From: Gammaproteobacteria bacterium UBA2168
GTDB lineage: Bacteria > Pseudomonadota > Gammaproteobacteria > Pseudomonadales > Azotimanducaceae
Assembly (NCBI GenBank): GCA_002327525.1
Contig: DCWG01000035.1
Span: forward strand, 78,562-106,270
DNA: 27,709 nt
Direction: 5' to 3'
Shown here: positions 7,337 to 14,983 of the stretch, piece after piece
How the letters are laid out: the number at the start of each line of letters is the position of its first letter
Numbering within the stretch: the first letter of the stretch is position 1
Program-made: the position numbers and the translations under genes
Notes under the pieces: model-generated
Told to the model about the DNA's origin: nothing
Databases searched by the model: none
What the model saw: the letters and a program-made list of their open reading frames with translations, nothing else

Positions 7337-8569
7337 ATGACAATGACCGTCGAACGCGACGAAAAAGGATTCGATGCGCCCGCCCCCCTCGGCCATCCTG
7401 GACGTGCGGGTCTTCCCCAGGGGCATCCAACAGGGCCCGAAATAGGCGAGAAGCTACCGGATTTCGAGCTGCCGGACACTAACGGGCGCATGGTCCGGCT
7501 GCACGACGATCGCGCAGGGGCAAAGATCGTTCTCGTTTTCTACCGCTCCACCGTCTGGTGACCCCCCTGCTGGACGCAGCTCGGCGAGCTGCGCGATGCC
7601 CACGACAAGTTCGAGGCGCATAGCATCAAGCTATACGCCGTCTCATACGATGATCAGCAGACGCTGCGGGAATTCGCGCGCGCACGGGACATCCCCTATC
7701 CACTGCTCTCCGATATTGACTCGAAAGTTATCCGGCAGTATCGCATCCTGAACACAGAGGTCTCCGAGGACGATGCTTTCCTGTACGGGATTCCGTTCCC
7801 CGGTGTATACGTCGCCGATGAGAGCGGCACAGTGGTCGCCAAGTTTTTCCACGATACCTACAAAAAACGCGACAGTGCTGAGACGCTGATCGACGCAGCA
7901 CTCGGCAAAGTCGTGCTCACGGATGACTCACCCACCGCGAACGGCGGTAGCGAAGACATCCGTATCACGGTCGCGGTGCACGGTGGCAAAGGCAGTATCC
8001 GGCAGGGCATCATCCGCAAGCTAGTGGTGCGTTTCGAACTCGCAGATGGGCTACACATCTATGGCGCACCGGTACCCGAAGGCATGGTCGCCACCGAAGT
8101 TACCGTAAAGGGCCCACCGGGATTCGCCACGCAAGATGCCGAAATGCCCCCTACCGAGAGGCTTCACCTCGACATGCTGGATACCGACCTGGGTGTCTGG
8201 AGCGGCACGGTGGACATCGTCGTGCCGTTTTACGCCAAGGGTGAACTCGCCAGCGAAACCCGACCACTGGACGCTGATGAAATCCTCATCGAAGTGCAGG
8301 TACGCTATCAGGCCTGTACGGACAGCGAGTGCCTGCTACCCCAAAAAGAGACCTTTACGCTGAACCTGCCCATGGATGTCATCGATGTTCCGGGTCTCGG
8401 ACTGCACAAAGGCCACGGCCAGCGCGAGGGGTCCTACAGCAGCGCACCGGCATTACGCAGACTCATGTTCCGCAAGATAAGGCAGAACCCGCTGAGCCTG
8501 CCGAAATATCTCTGGAAAAACATGCGCCTGGAACGCGCCGCGCGCAAACGGCTGAGACAACGCGGGTAG
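7337..8569 (+). CDS. Candidate selenoprotein: peroxiredoxin-like (AhpC/TSA) domain fused to a DsbD-alpha-like domain, in-frame UGA read as Sec
   Basis: One frame of 410 residues crosses TGA at 7559-7561 (residue 75). Before it: E-I-G-E-K-L-P-D-F-E-L-P-D and V-L-V-F-Y-R-S, the peroxiredoxin start. At it: T-V-W-U-P-P-C78-W-T-Q-L, where relatives carry W-C-P-x-C. After it the thioredoxin fold continues without a break (Y-A-V-S-Y-D, P-Y-P-L-L-S-D, G-I-P-F-P-G-V-Y-V). From about residue 210 a second domain resembles DsbD-alpha, with C327-T-D-S-E-C332-L-L-P. A SECIS-like hairpin follows the UGA (7575-7593). No signal peptide is seen, so the N-terminal domain is probably cytoplasmic. The start is uncertain (ATG 7337 or 7343; weak ribosome binding site). 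Codon use is normal on both sides. The alternative is a nonsense mutation at exactly this cysteine. Convergent with the VOC gene, 13 bases apart. Confidence 0.82.
7559..7593 (+). other. UGA codon with a bacterial SECIS-like hairpin
   Basis: TGA at 7559-7561 is followed by CGCAGCTC (7575-7582), loop GGC (7583-7585) and GAGCTGCG (7586-7593): eight uninterrupted base pairs, mostly GC. The first loop base is 22 bases after the UGA. Known bacterial SECIS elements are stem-loops just downstream of the UGA, with a small apical loop that has G among its first two bases and about 16-37 bases between UGA and loop. This hairpin meets each of these. The same bases encode T-Q-L-G-E-L-R, residues that fit the protein family, so the hairpin lies inside coding sequence as expected. 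The three-base loop is at the small end of the known range. Confidence 0.75.
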
Positions 8570-8582
8570 CAATCACCCAGTG

Positions 8583-9563
8583 TCAGCTCATCTGCGTTAG
8601 TTTGACCAGCGTGTTCCCAACCTCCCGCGTATCAAAATACGCGCACTTGTTCCCGTCCGTCGATTCGATGGCCAGGGCCACGTCGAGTCCATTACCGGTT
8701 AGTCTGGCAGTTTCTGCATCGAGGTCGCTCACCGCGAAGTCGAGACTGAATATGCCTTCGCCACGCTGTGCAAACGCTTCAGCGCATACGTTCTCTCCCG
8801 TCACCGGTTCGAGAAAGTCGTAGTAGATGGATCCGACACGCATAGAGCAGGTTCGCAACCGAACGGGCGCATCAATCACCTCATCGTTCACCGTGCAGGT
8901 CGAATCCGCGTTATTGTCCACAACCCGCTCCGGTTCTACCTCTGTGAAGCCGAGATATCGGTAGTACTCCAACGTCTCGTCCAGATTTTCGACGGCCACA
9001 CCCACACCCATAAACGCCCAGTCATTGACCAGTGGGTAGCTTACGTTGTTTTCCTTCCAGGCATTCTCCCATTCAGCTGCCGGTGGCCGGAACGAAAGGA
9101 TCACGTCGCCGTGCTCACGCGTATCCAGATAGTTCTCGACAGTCTGTCCACCAGTTACGGCGCTGAATACCAGATCGCAGCCCTGTTCCATCAGCATCTG
9201 CGTTACCTTCTCCACGTCAGGCACGTTGAAGCAAAGGTGGTTGATCCCCTCCCCCTTCGTGTTCAGATAGTCCGATATAAACGATCCCGGTCCCGGTTGA
9301 ATGCACTCCAACTGGCAGGAGCCGATCTGGCTCTCGCCATCGTAGAACGTATGGGCCCCGGGAATGGACGACGACGAAGTGCTACTCACGGAATCGCCGT
9401 ACAGCGTTCGGTACAGCTGTACGGTCGTGGATCCCTCGATGTAAGGCAGCAGCGGTTGAGGACCCACACTGACCCCAACCCCTTTGGACTGCAGATAATG
9501 GAGTATCTTGTTCTTGCTGCGAACCACCATACCCACGTGGTTCAGTTCCCAACCATCGTTCAT
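8583..9563 (-). CDS. Two-domain VOC (glyoxalase/dioxygenase superfamily) protein
   Basis: A 326-residue protein with four beta-alpha-beta modules, that is two VOC domains. Module starts are L-N-H9-V-G-M-V-V, I-N-H109-L-C-F-N-V, A-F-M-G-V-G-V-A-V (about 183-191) and F-S-L-D-F-A-V-S-D-L (about 280). H9, E86 and H109 are likely metal ligands in the N-terminal domain. The C-terminal domain lacks the module-start histidines and may be structural or have diverged. The start at 9563 has GGAGACAG a few bases upstream. It is the last gene of a minus-strand run, 36 bases after the SDR gene. Family members are extradiol dioxygenases, epimerases, isomerases or lyases. Given the SDR and second VOC gene beside it, a catabolic step is likely but the substrate is unknown. 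Confidence 0.8.
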   Translation of the reverse strand: MNDGWELNHVGMVVRSKNKILHYLQSKGVGVSVGPQPLLPYIEGSTTVQLYRTLYGDSVSSTSSSSIPGAHTFYDGESQIGSCQLECIQPGPGSFISDYLNTKGEGINHLCFNVPDVEKVTQMLMEQGCDLVFSAVTGGQTVENYLDTREHGDVILSFRPPAAEWENAWKENNVSYPLVNDWAFMGVGVAVENLDETLEYYRYLGFTEVEPERVVDNNADSTCTVNDEVIDAPVRLRTCSMRVGSIYYDFLEPVTGENVCAEAFAQRGEGIFSLDFAVSDLDAETARLTGNGLDVALAIESTDGNKCAYFDTREVGNTLVKLTQMS

Positions 9564-9599
9564 CGACTGTCTCCGTTACATCGGACTCAACGCCAGCAG

Positions 9600-10409
9600 C
9601 TACGCCATGTCACCGCCGTCGACATTGAGCACTGTGCCGGTCACGAAACTGGCGGCATCGGATGCTAGAAACACAGCGGCATTGGCCATCTCCTCCGGCT
9701 CGGCCATACGCCGCAGCGGGATACCGGGCGGCCCCTGCAGCCAGGCGCTGGCCACTTCGGGATCCGACAAATTGTCCGGCGTATCGAAGTTGAACACTCG
9801 CGGAGGATCCGGCCGCACCAGCGAGGGTGCTATCGCATTCACGCGCACATTGTCGGGCCCGAGCAATCTCGCAAGCTGGCGTGTCATCATGGCGATTCCG
9901 GATTTAGTGACGCAGTAGTTACCCATGGCCTTTTCGCCGTGGGCTCTCAGTCCCCCACGCGAGGTCATGTTGATGATACTGCCGGATTTCTGCGCCTGCA
10001 TGATGGGTGCCACCGCCTGACAAGTAAGCCAGTACCCCTTCAGGTTGACATCGGTCAGCAGATCCCAGCCGTCCTCATCGAGATCCAGCAGTGACGCACC
10101 ATGGTAGAGAACGGCCACATTGGCCAGGATGTCGATGCCGCCGAACTCGTCCATTGTTTGGGCGACGAGACGATTCACGTCGTCCTTTTTCGACATGTCC
10201 GCCTGCACCACCACAGACTTGCAACCCATCTGCTCAATCCGGTCACCCAGCGCCGCGAGGTGGCCGTCTTCGATCTTCAGATCCGAGACCACGACATCGG
10301 CACCGGCCTCGGCAAAGCCCAGCGCAAAAGCACGTCCCATCCCGCGTCTGGCACCCACCACGATGGCTGTCTTACCGGCGAGGGAAAAATCAGCAAGACT
10401 CATGGCCAT
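9600..10409 (-). CDS. Short-chain dehydrogenase/reductase
   Basis: A 269-residue classical SDR. It has the cofactor motif G19-A-R-R-G-M-G25, with an acidic residue ending strand 2 (V-V-S-D-L) that favours NAD(H), and the catalytic tetrad N124 (helix 4, D-V-N-L-K-G) or nearby, S150 (I-N-M-T-S), Y165 and K169 (Y-C-V-T-K). The usual N-N-A-G is here N97-V-A-V, a mild departure. It ends with the typical V-T-G-T-V-L-N-V-D-G-G. GGAGG precedes the start; either ATG 10409 or ATG 10403 is possible. It oxidises or reduces an alcohol/ketone pair. Neighbours 67 bases upstream (VOC) and 36 bases downstream (two-domain VOC) on the same strand suggest one catabolic transcript. Confidence 0.9.
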   Translation of the reverse strand: MAMSLADFSLAGKTAIVVGARRGMGRAFALGFAEAGADVVVSDLKIEDGHLAALGDRIEQMGCKSVVVQADMSKKDDVNRLVAQTMDEFGGIDILANVAVLYHGASLLDLDEDGWDLLTDVNLKGYWLTCQAVAPIMQAQKSGSIINMTSRGGLRAHGEKAMGNYCVTKSGIAMMTRQLARLLGPDNVRVNAIAPSLVRPDPPRVFNFDTPDNLSDPEVASAWLQGPPGIPLRRMAEPEEMANAAVFLASDAASFVTGTVLNVDGGDMA

Positions 10410-10476
10410 GCACCTCCACCTCGGTGCTCTGCGATTCGACCTCCGTCATGATCGATGTTCCACTTGCAGATGAAGT

Positions 10477-10899
10477 TCAGGGGCTGAGCAGTTCGAACAC
10501 GTTGCCATCAGGATCCCGGCCATAGGTAACACGAAGTTCTCCAACGCCCACCGGCGGGCAATGAAACCTGATTCCGGCTTCCTGCAGGCGCCGATATTCA
10601 TCATCTATATCTGTTACCTCGAAGCAGATATGGGTGAAGCCGTGATCGCACACCGGGCGGCTTTCGTCCATTGTCACCGGCGTCGGAGAATCGAACTCGA
10701 ACAGCTCAACCCGAACATCGCCGAGACTGAGCATCACCGAATAAACATCCACTGCCTCCAGCGCCATGACCTGCTCCGGTGTATCGCCGCTGAAGCGTGC
10801 CTCGGAGAGCACTTCCATCCCAAGTAGATCGCGGTAAAAAGACAACGCCCGCTCCATGTTGGGCGTCGATATCGCCGTATGGTGTATACCTCGAATCAT
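10477..10899 (-). CDS. VOC family protein, methylmalonyl-CoA epimerase / glyoxalase I-like
   Basis: A 140-residue single VOC domain. ATG at 10899 is chosen over a longer frame because AGGAGG lies about 8 bases upstream and the first residues M-I-R-G-I-H-H-T-A-I are the typical first strand. Likely metal ligands are H7, E65 (V-R-V-E-L-F-E), H90 (F-T-H-I-C-F-E-V) and E136 (N-V-F-E-L-L), an H/E/H/E set as in glyoxalase I and methylmalonyl-CoA epimerase. This suggests a functional metal-dependent isomerase or lyase. It sits between MOSC (67 bases upstream) and SDR (67 bases downstream) in the same direction. The specific reaction is not known. Confidence 0.88.
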   Translation of the reverse strand: MIRGIHHTAISTPNMERALSFYRDLLGMEVLSEARFSGDTPEQVMALEAVDVYSVMLSLGDVRVELFEFDSPTPVTMDESRPVCDHGFTHICFEVTDIDDEYRRLQEAGIRFHCPPVGVGELRVTYGRDPDGNVFELLSP

Positions 10900-10966
10900 C
10901 TTTACTTCCTCCTGCAAATGGTTTTTGTCGATTAACGCCCAACAAGACCCGGGCGCCTGGGCAACC

Positions 10967-11419
10967 TCAGTCGGCCTTGAGCACACCGTCCGTGAGAATC
11001 CGGGCCCGCAGACCGCCATTTCCACGCATGGCATCTTCAGCGCCCGGCGCAACAGCCTGATCCATCCAGTAGCATGGCCGGCATTCTTCGGTGCCGTAGA
11101 AAAGAGTGCCCTGCACCTCGAATTCCTGGCCGATCAGCGTGTTCAGATCGACGCCTCTCGTTATGACATTGCGGCGAAACGCGGAAGGCTCGAGATCGGT
11201 GTCAAAACGTTCGCGCAGACTGCGATACACCTCATCCGAGAAGAAAGTGATCTGCCCTTTGAAGTCTTTCTCTCTATCAAAGTAGCGATCGCCACGCAGT
11301 CCTCTCCCAGCGACGCACTCGACCGCATCCACTTCCACAATGGGATGATCTCCGGCGGGCTCGCCATGGTGGCCAACGTAGTTGTGATCGTACGAGATGT
11401 ACAGGTGAACGATGTACAT
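10967..11419 (-). CDS. MOSC-domain sulfurase-like protein
   Basis: A 150-residue, free-standing MOSC domain. The order G-R-G-L-R-G-D-R (39-46), F-F-S-D-E-V, F-R-R-N-V-I-T-R-G-V-D-L (81-92) and the catalytic cysteine region G-T-E-E-C113-R-P-C116 matches YiiM- and C-terminal MCSU-like MOSC proteins. These bind the molybdenum cofactor and carry sulfur on the cysteine, or act in mARC-like N-reduction. No iron-sulfur or ferredoxin-like tail is present, so it is the minimal form. A G-rich stretch (GGGGGGG) precedes the ATG. It lies 25 bases downstream of the PEBP-like gene on the same strand, probably co-transcribed. The partner enzyme is not visible here. Confidence 0.88.
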   Translation of the reverse strand: MYIVHLYISYDHNYVGHHGEPAGDHPIVEVDAVECVAGRGLRGDRYFDREKDFKGQITFFSDEVYRSLRERFDTDLEPSAFRRNVITRGVDLNTLIGQEFEVQGTLFYGTEECRPCYWMDQAVAPGAEDAMRGNGGLRARILTDGVLKAD

Positions 11420-11444
11420 AGCCCCCCCCTGCCTGCGACACTCG

Positions 11445-11921
11445 CTAGTCTCGCCGATAAGTGCCTACCAGGCGGTTCATTGCGGTGACGTTGGGCTCGA
11501 TTTTCTCCAGCAGCTCCCACATCGTCAATCCGGGCGCCAGGCCCCCTTCCCTGTCGAGCGCCATCAACCAGAAAAAGTAGTTGTGCGTGCCGTGCCCTTC
11601 CGGCGGCATGGGGCCACCGTAACCGGACTTGCCGAAATCATTGCGCCCCAGCGTGTGTGCGCCACCCCCCTCGGCGAGCCCGGATTCGGTACCCGGTATG
11701 TTGTACAGCACCCAGTGCACGAAGCCGTAGTGTCCCGGCGTGACCAGAGGCGCATCGGGATCGTGGCAGACGACGGCAAACGACCGGGTTCCCTCTGGTG
11801 CGTCCGCCCATGCCAGCGGCGGTGAGGAGTCTTCTCCTTCACCGGTGTGTTTGGCAGGAATGACGCCCCCGGTTTCGAAGGCGGCACTCGTGAGTTGCAT
11901 ACCAGATAGTGCGAAACCCAT
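11445..11921 (-). CDS. YbhB/YbcL-type PEBP (Raf-kinase-inhibitor-like) protein
   Basis: A 158-residue protein, the standard length for the bacterial PEBP family. ATG at 11921 is chosen because AGGGATGG lies just upstream and longer frames add arginine-rich, non-family sequence. Family signatures are F-A-V-V-C-H-D54-P-D-A-P, G-H-Y-G-F-V-H-W-V-L-Y-N-I-P (63-76) and G-Y-G-G-P-M-P-P-E-G-H-G-T-H-N-Y, which form the anion-binding pocket. It is cytoplasmic, with no signal peptide. Bacterial members have no firmly established role. It lies upstream of MOSC and downstream of the nitroreductase on the same strand. Confidence 0.9.
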   Translation of the reverse strand: MGFALSGMQLTSAAFETGGVIPAKHTGEGEDSSPPLAWADAPEGTRSFAVVCHDPDAPLVTPGHYGFVHWVLYNIPGTESGLAEGGGAHTLGRNDFGKSGYGGPMPPEGHGTHNYFFWLMALDREGGLAPGLTMWELLEKIEPNVTAMNRLVGTYRRD

Positions 11922-12028
11922 GACCCCATCCCTGATTGACAGCCTTCTCCAAGGCGACAAATCAAATCATTGGGATTTCACGATGAGAGGTATTGATGCA
12001 GATCAACATCCGATCAATAACACCCTTT

Positions 12029-12709
12029 TCAGTCATCAAAACCCACGTATGTCACGATATCCTCGTTCGACGTGCGCCTCGATTTAACAGAATTGGCGGC
12101 GAAGTCCATATCCGGATAGCCCATAGCGATACAGGTCATGATAGTCTGCCACTCCGGAATGCTGGCATGCTCGCGCACCACGGTAGACTGCATGATGCCC
12201 TGCCCATTGATCACCGTACCAAGTCCACGCGTCCAGGCCGCCAGCACCAGTCCGTAGACCACCGCGCCCAGATCGAAGTGGCTGATCGTGGCAGGTTCCA
12301 GTGACTTGTCGTACGTCATGACGATGGATACCGGCGCATCGAACTGTCGAAACCCGCGCATCACCCAGTCCCGACGCCGTTCCTGGTCGTGGCGCTCTAT
12401 TCCCATAGCCTCGAACAGCTGCACGGCAATCTCCACCTGGCGTTCACGGTGAACGCCTTTATAGCCCTTCTGGTGAACGGGAATCTCGCGCTGCACCGGC
12501 GCTCCGGCCAGCATCCGCTCGGTGTTGCCCAGGCGGATACGTTCGAGCGGCTCACCCGTAATCACGTGGAAGAACCAGGGCTGTGTGTTCATGGACGAAG
12601 GAGCGCCCTTCGCCACCTCTATGATCTCATCGATCACTTGCCGGGGTACCGGGTCGGTCTTATATCCTCGAATACTGCGCCGTTCACGAACCAGCGTATC
12701 GAAATCCAC
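12029..12709 (-). CDS. Nitroreductase-family FMN oxidoreductase
   Basis: A 226-residue flavoenzyme. The N-terminal R-E-R-R-S-I-R-G-Y (8-16) forms the FMN phosphate site. A-P-S-S-M-N-T-Q-P-W-F (36-46) and the C-terminal third with G-A-V-V-Y-G-L-V-L-A-A-W-T-R-G-L-G-T are typical of the NfsB-like fold. TAAAGGAGTG precedes the ATG with good spacing. Members reduce nitro, quinone or enone groups with NAD(P)H as FMN dimers. It is the first gene of a six-gene minus-strand run, with 107 bases before the next gene, so that gene may also have its own promoter. The substrate is unknown. Confidence 0.9.
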   Translation of the reverse strand: MDFDTLVRERRSIRGYKTDPVPRQVIDEIIEVAKGAPSSMNTQPWFFHVITGEPLERIRLGNTERMLAGAPVQREIPVHQKGYKGVHRERQVEIAVQLFEAMGIERHDQERRRDWVMRGFRQFDAPVSIVMTYDKSLEPATISHFDLGAVVYGLVLAAWTRGLGTVINGQGIMQSTVVREHASIPEWQTIMTCIAMGYPDMDFAANSVKSRRTSNEDIVTYVGFDD

Positions 12710-12884
12710 ACATCACTCCTTTAATTCATCGGTCCGCATCATCGTTCGTCCCGCATGAGAGGGTCAACCCCGCGTCGCCGACTAGTGCGGCTCATCTTCG
12801 AGTATTCGTCGGGTGGTGCGAATTCCAGGCATGCCTTTGTCAGCACTTGAGCGTATTCTCGCCACACCCCATCGGGAAAGACCC

Positions 12885-13112
12885 ATGAAAATCAATATTG
12901 AAATTGATCTCACTCCGGACGAACTGCGGCGCTTCATGGGCATGCCGGACGTTCAGGGCATACAGAAACAGTTCATCGATCGATTTGCGGAAGGGTTGCA
13001 ATCCTCGCAAAGCCAGCAGGAAGAATTCGTGAAGGCCATCTTCACGGGCGCACTGGCGCCCTGGCAACGATTTTTCAATCTGCCTCCGGAATCCCCCAAA
13101 CCGTCAGAATGA
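12885..13112 (+). CDS. DUF6489-type small protein
   Basis: A 75-residue protein. The start at ATG 12885 (M-K-I-N-I-E-I-D-L-T-P-D-E) is preferred over an upstream frame start because GGGAAAG lies 5 bases before it and M-K-I-N-I-E-I-D-L-T-P is the conserved beginning of this family. The central R-R-F-M-G-M-P-D-V and C-terminal W-Q-R-F-F also fit. Function is unknown. It is acidic and likely cytoplasmic. It is divergent from the nitroreductase, with about 175 bases between the starts. Confidence 0.75.
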   Translation: MKINIEIDLTPDELRRFMGMPDVQGIQKQFIDRFAEGLQSSQSQQEEFVKAIFTGALAPWQRFFNLPPESPKPSE

Positions 13113-13129
13113 CGGCCTAGTGAAGCTCA

Positions 13130-13500
13130 CTATGGTGTGATGGCGGTGCCTGACGCACGCGCAGGCGTCATTTCCGACTCTTCGCGCAAGAACATCAAGC
13201 TATACAGAACCGGCGCCATGCCCAATGTCAGCACGAAACCCACGCCTAATCCAACCATGATCACGACGGCCAGATCACACTCTGCCCGACGCTGCCTTTG
13301 AACTCTGCAACCTGCATCAGCGAAATCGGCAGATCCTGCGCGGCGCAATACACTTCCAGCGTGCGTATCGGCAGGTTCAACGTATCACCGCCTGGCTGGA
13401 AGTGCTTTCGCGGCTCGAAAACGGTGGGAGGGTCGTCGTAGCGGGCGTACCATACCTGGAGGCGGGGATGGTGGTCAGCCTCTGGGAAGGAGAAGGCGCT
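13130..13500 (-). pseudogene. Remnant of an RND efflux permease with an internal deletion
   Basis: Two minus-strand pieces of an inner-membrane RND pump are joined out of frame. The upstream piece (about 13500-13270) reads L-Q-V-W-Y-A-R-Y-D-D, then L-N-L-P-I-R-T-L, then D-L-P-I-S-L-M-Q-V-A-E-F and G-Q-S-V-I. This matches the periplasmic segment of RND pumps that carries P-L-S-x-V-A-E. It runs into TGA. In the next frame, from about 13290, D-L-A-V-V-I-M-V-G-L-G-V-G-F-V-L-T-L and A-P-V-L-Y-S-L-M-F form the last transmembrane helix and tail, ending at 13130. The roughly 200 residues normally between these parts are missing. GC-rich third positions confirm the minus strand is the coding one. The N-terminal three quarters of the gene is absent. 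Confidence 0.6.
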
Positions 13501-13584
13501 TGAGTGCTGAGAAATCCCCCGCCGTTGTGTTTCCCGATTACGCTCTCGAACGCGTGTTCATTTCATGACCCTAAAGAGCAGACC

Positions 13585-14256
13585 ATGAAAAAGCTGTTGA
13601 TAGGCATATCCATCGCACTCAATGCCATCGTGTTGGCAATTGTGATCTGGGCCGGTCCCGGCGGGGGATTGATGAAGATGTTCGGTGACAACTTCATCCG
13701 CCCGGGTTACGAACGTCTGGTCAGCCAGTACGAAACGCTCGGTGTGGCGCCAGGTGAAACCGTGTTTCTGGGCGATTCGATCACGGATGGGGGCCGCTGG
13801 GCTGAGTGGTTTCCTGCACGCAAAGTACGCAACCGCGGTATCGGCGGCGATACGACCGCCGGTGTCCTCGCGCGCCTGGATCAGGTGAGTGCCGGACACC
13901 CCGCAAGGGTGTTTTTACTGATCGGCACCAACGATCTTGCCCTGGGCGTATCCGAAGATATCATCGTTGCCAATACGATCAGTATCCTCGATGGAATAAA
14001 GCGCACCTCCCCGGAAACCGAATTGTTCGTGCAAAGCGTCCTGCCCCGCGCTGCTGAGTACCGCGGTGCAGTGGAAGCACTCAACCGCACACTGGCCGCC
14101 GAGACAGCGGATCGGGCCACCTGGGTCGACCTCTATCCTCTGTTCCTGGATACCACGGACGGGTCGATCAAAGACGAATTCAGCAACGACGAACTCCACT
14201 TGCACGGTGCGGGTTACGCACTATGGCGTGAAACACTCATTCCGTTGTTCCGATGA
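13585..14256 (+). CDS. Membrane-anchored GDSL/SGNH hydrolase
   Basis: A 223-residue esterase-type hydrolase. ATG at 13585 is the likely start because it opens a signal anchor (M-K-K-L-L-I-G-I-S-I-A-L-N, hydrophobic to residue 22). All SGNH blocks are present: block I G-D-S65-I-T-D, block II R-G-I-G-G-D-T (84-90), block III G-T-N116-D, and block V D202-E-L-H205. The S/D/H triad and oxyanion residues are therefore intact, and the domain should face the periplasm. It resembles lysophospholipase/acetylhydrolase-like G-D-S-I-T-D-G-G proteins. It stands alone between two pseudogenes. The substrate is not determinable from sequence. Confidence 0.88.
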   Translation: MKKLLIGISIALNAIVLAIVIWAGPGGGLMKMFGDNFIRPGYERLVSQYETLGVAPGETVFLGDSITDGGRWAEWFPARKVRNRGIGGDTTAGVLARLDQVSAGHPARVFLLIGTNDLALGVSEDIIVANTISILDGIKRTSPETELFVQSVLPRAAEYRGAVEALNRTLAAETADRATWVDLYPLFLDTTDGSIKDEFSNDELHLHGAGYALWRETLIPLFR

Positions 14257-14289
14257 GGTGTTGGTGTACGCCTCACAGTCGCCACTGAC

Positions 14290-14919
14290 ATGATGGTTAA
14301 GACCCCATCAGATCGATTGAATATCTCCGATCGGCACCAGGCCGCCTATTCCAGATACGCGAGAACATACGACCTGGCGGTTCGACTGTTGCCCGTCTGG
14401 AAGACGTGAATCAAGTCCATCCTGCCACACATCCAGGGCCCGTTGGTGCTCAAGGCATCTTTCGCAACCGGTTATCTGCTCACGCAATATGCCGATCGAT
14501 ACAACGTTTTCGGCATCGACTACAACGCGACCATGGTGATCACCACACAGCACAACCTCGCCAAGCGCGCTCAACATGCCGAGTTGTAACAGGCAAACGT
14601 GGAACATCTGCCATACGCGAACGATACCTTCGATACCATCATCAACACCATGGCCCTGTCAGGCTATCCGGGTGGCGATAAAGCCCTTCCTGAATTCAAG
14701 CGTGTACTGACAATGAACGGCTCGTTGCTGTTGGTTGATTTTGTCTATCCGGAAGATGGCAATTTCCTGGGCATGCAGATGACCGCCGCCATGGCCAGAG
14801 CCGAGGATGTCATCCGGGACATCGATTCGCTGCTCTCGGCACATGGATTTTCGTTTCGGCGCGAAGAGGCAGGAGGATTCGGCAGCGTCTGTCTGTACAT
14901 TGCACAGAAGAATCGATAG
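14290..14919 (+). pseudogene. Class I SAM-dependent methyltransferase with two nonsense codons
   Basis: One frame from ATG 14290 encodes a complete small methyltransferase of 209 codons including two internal stops. The beginning has Y-A-R-T-Y-D-L-A-V-R-L-L-P-V-W-K-T, then TGA at 14407-14409 where a tryptophan (TGG) is usual. The SAM motif I region reads V-L-K-A-S-F-A-T-G-Y-L-L, close to V-L-E-x-x-x-G-T-G. Motif II is F-G-I-D-Y-N. TAA at 14587-14589 follows, and then V-E-H-L-P-Y-A-N-D-T-F-D-T-I (motif post-II/IV) and L-L-L-V-D-F. The frame is otherwise intact. No SECIS-like hairpin follows the TGA and the site is not a cysteine, so selenocysteine is not proposed here. It probably no longer makes protein. 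Confidence 0.75.
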
Positions 14920-14983
14920 CCGCTATGCTGACCTAACAATCGCGCCCACATCAAAGTCGTGCTCTCCATCCCAAAAGGATCAT

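Noticed and set aside
7204..7491. A 95-codon minus-strand frame before the selenoprotein candidate
   Set aside because: Its N-terminal half is antisense to the conserved start of the redox protein; the rest matches no family I recognise.
13385..13503. Plus-strand reading resembling the C-terminal tail of an RND membrane-fusion protein (L-E-N-G-G-R-V-V-V-A-G-V-P-Y-L)
   Set aside because: It is antisense to the RND permease remnant, which has stronger GC-rich third positions and a longer match (13130-13500 minus). The upstream part of the plus frame does not look like an adaptor protein.
14407..14409. TGA in the methyltransferase as a second selenocysteine codon
   Set aside because: It falls at a probable tryptophan position, not a redox cysteine, no suitable hairpin follows, and a TAA occurs later in the same frame.
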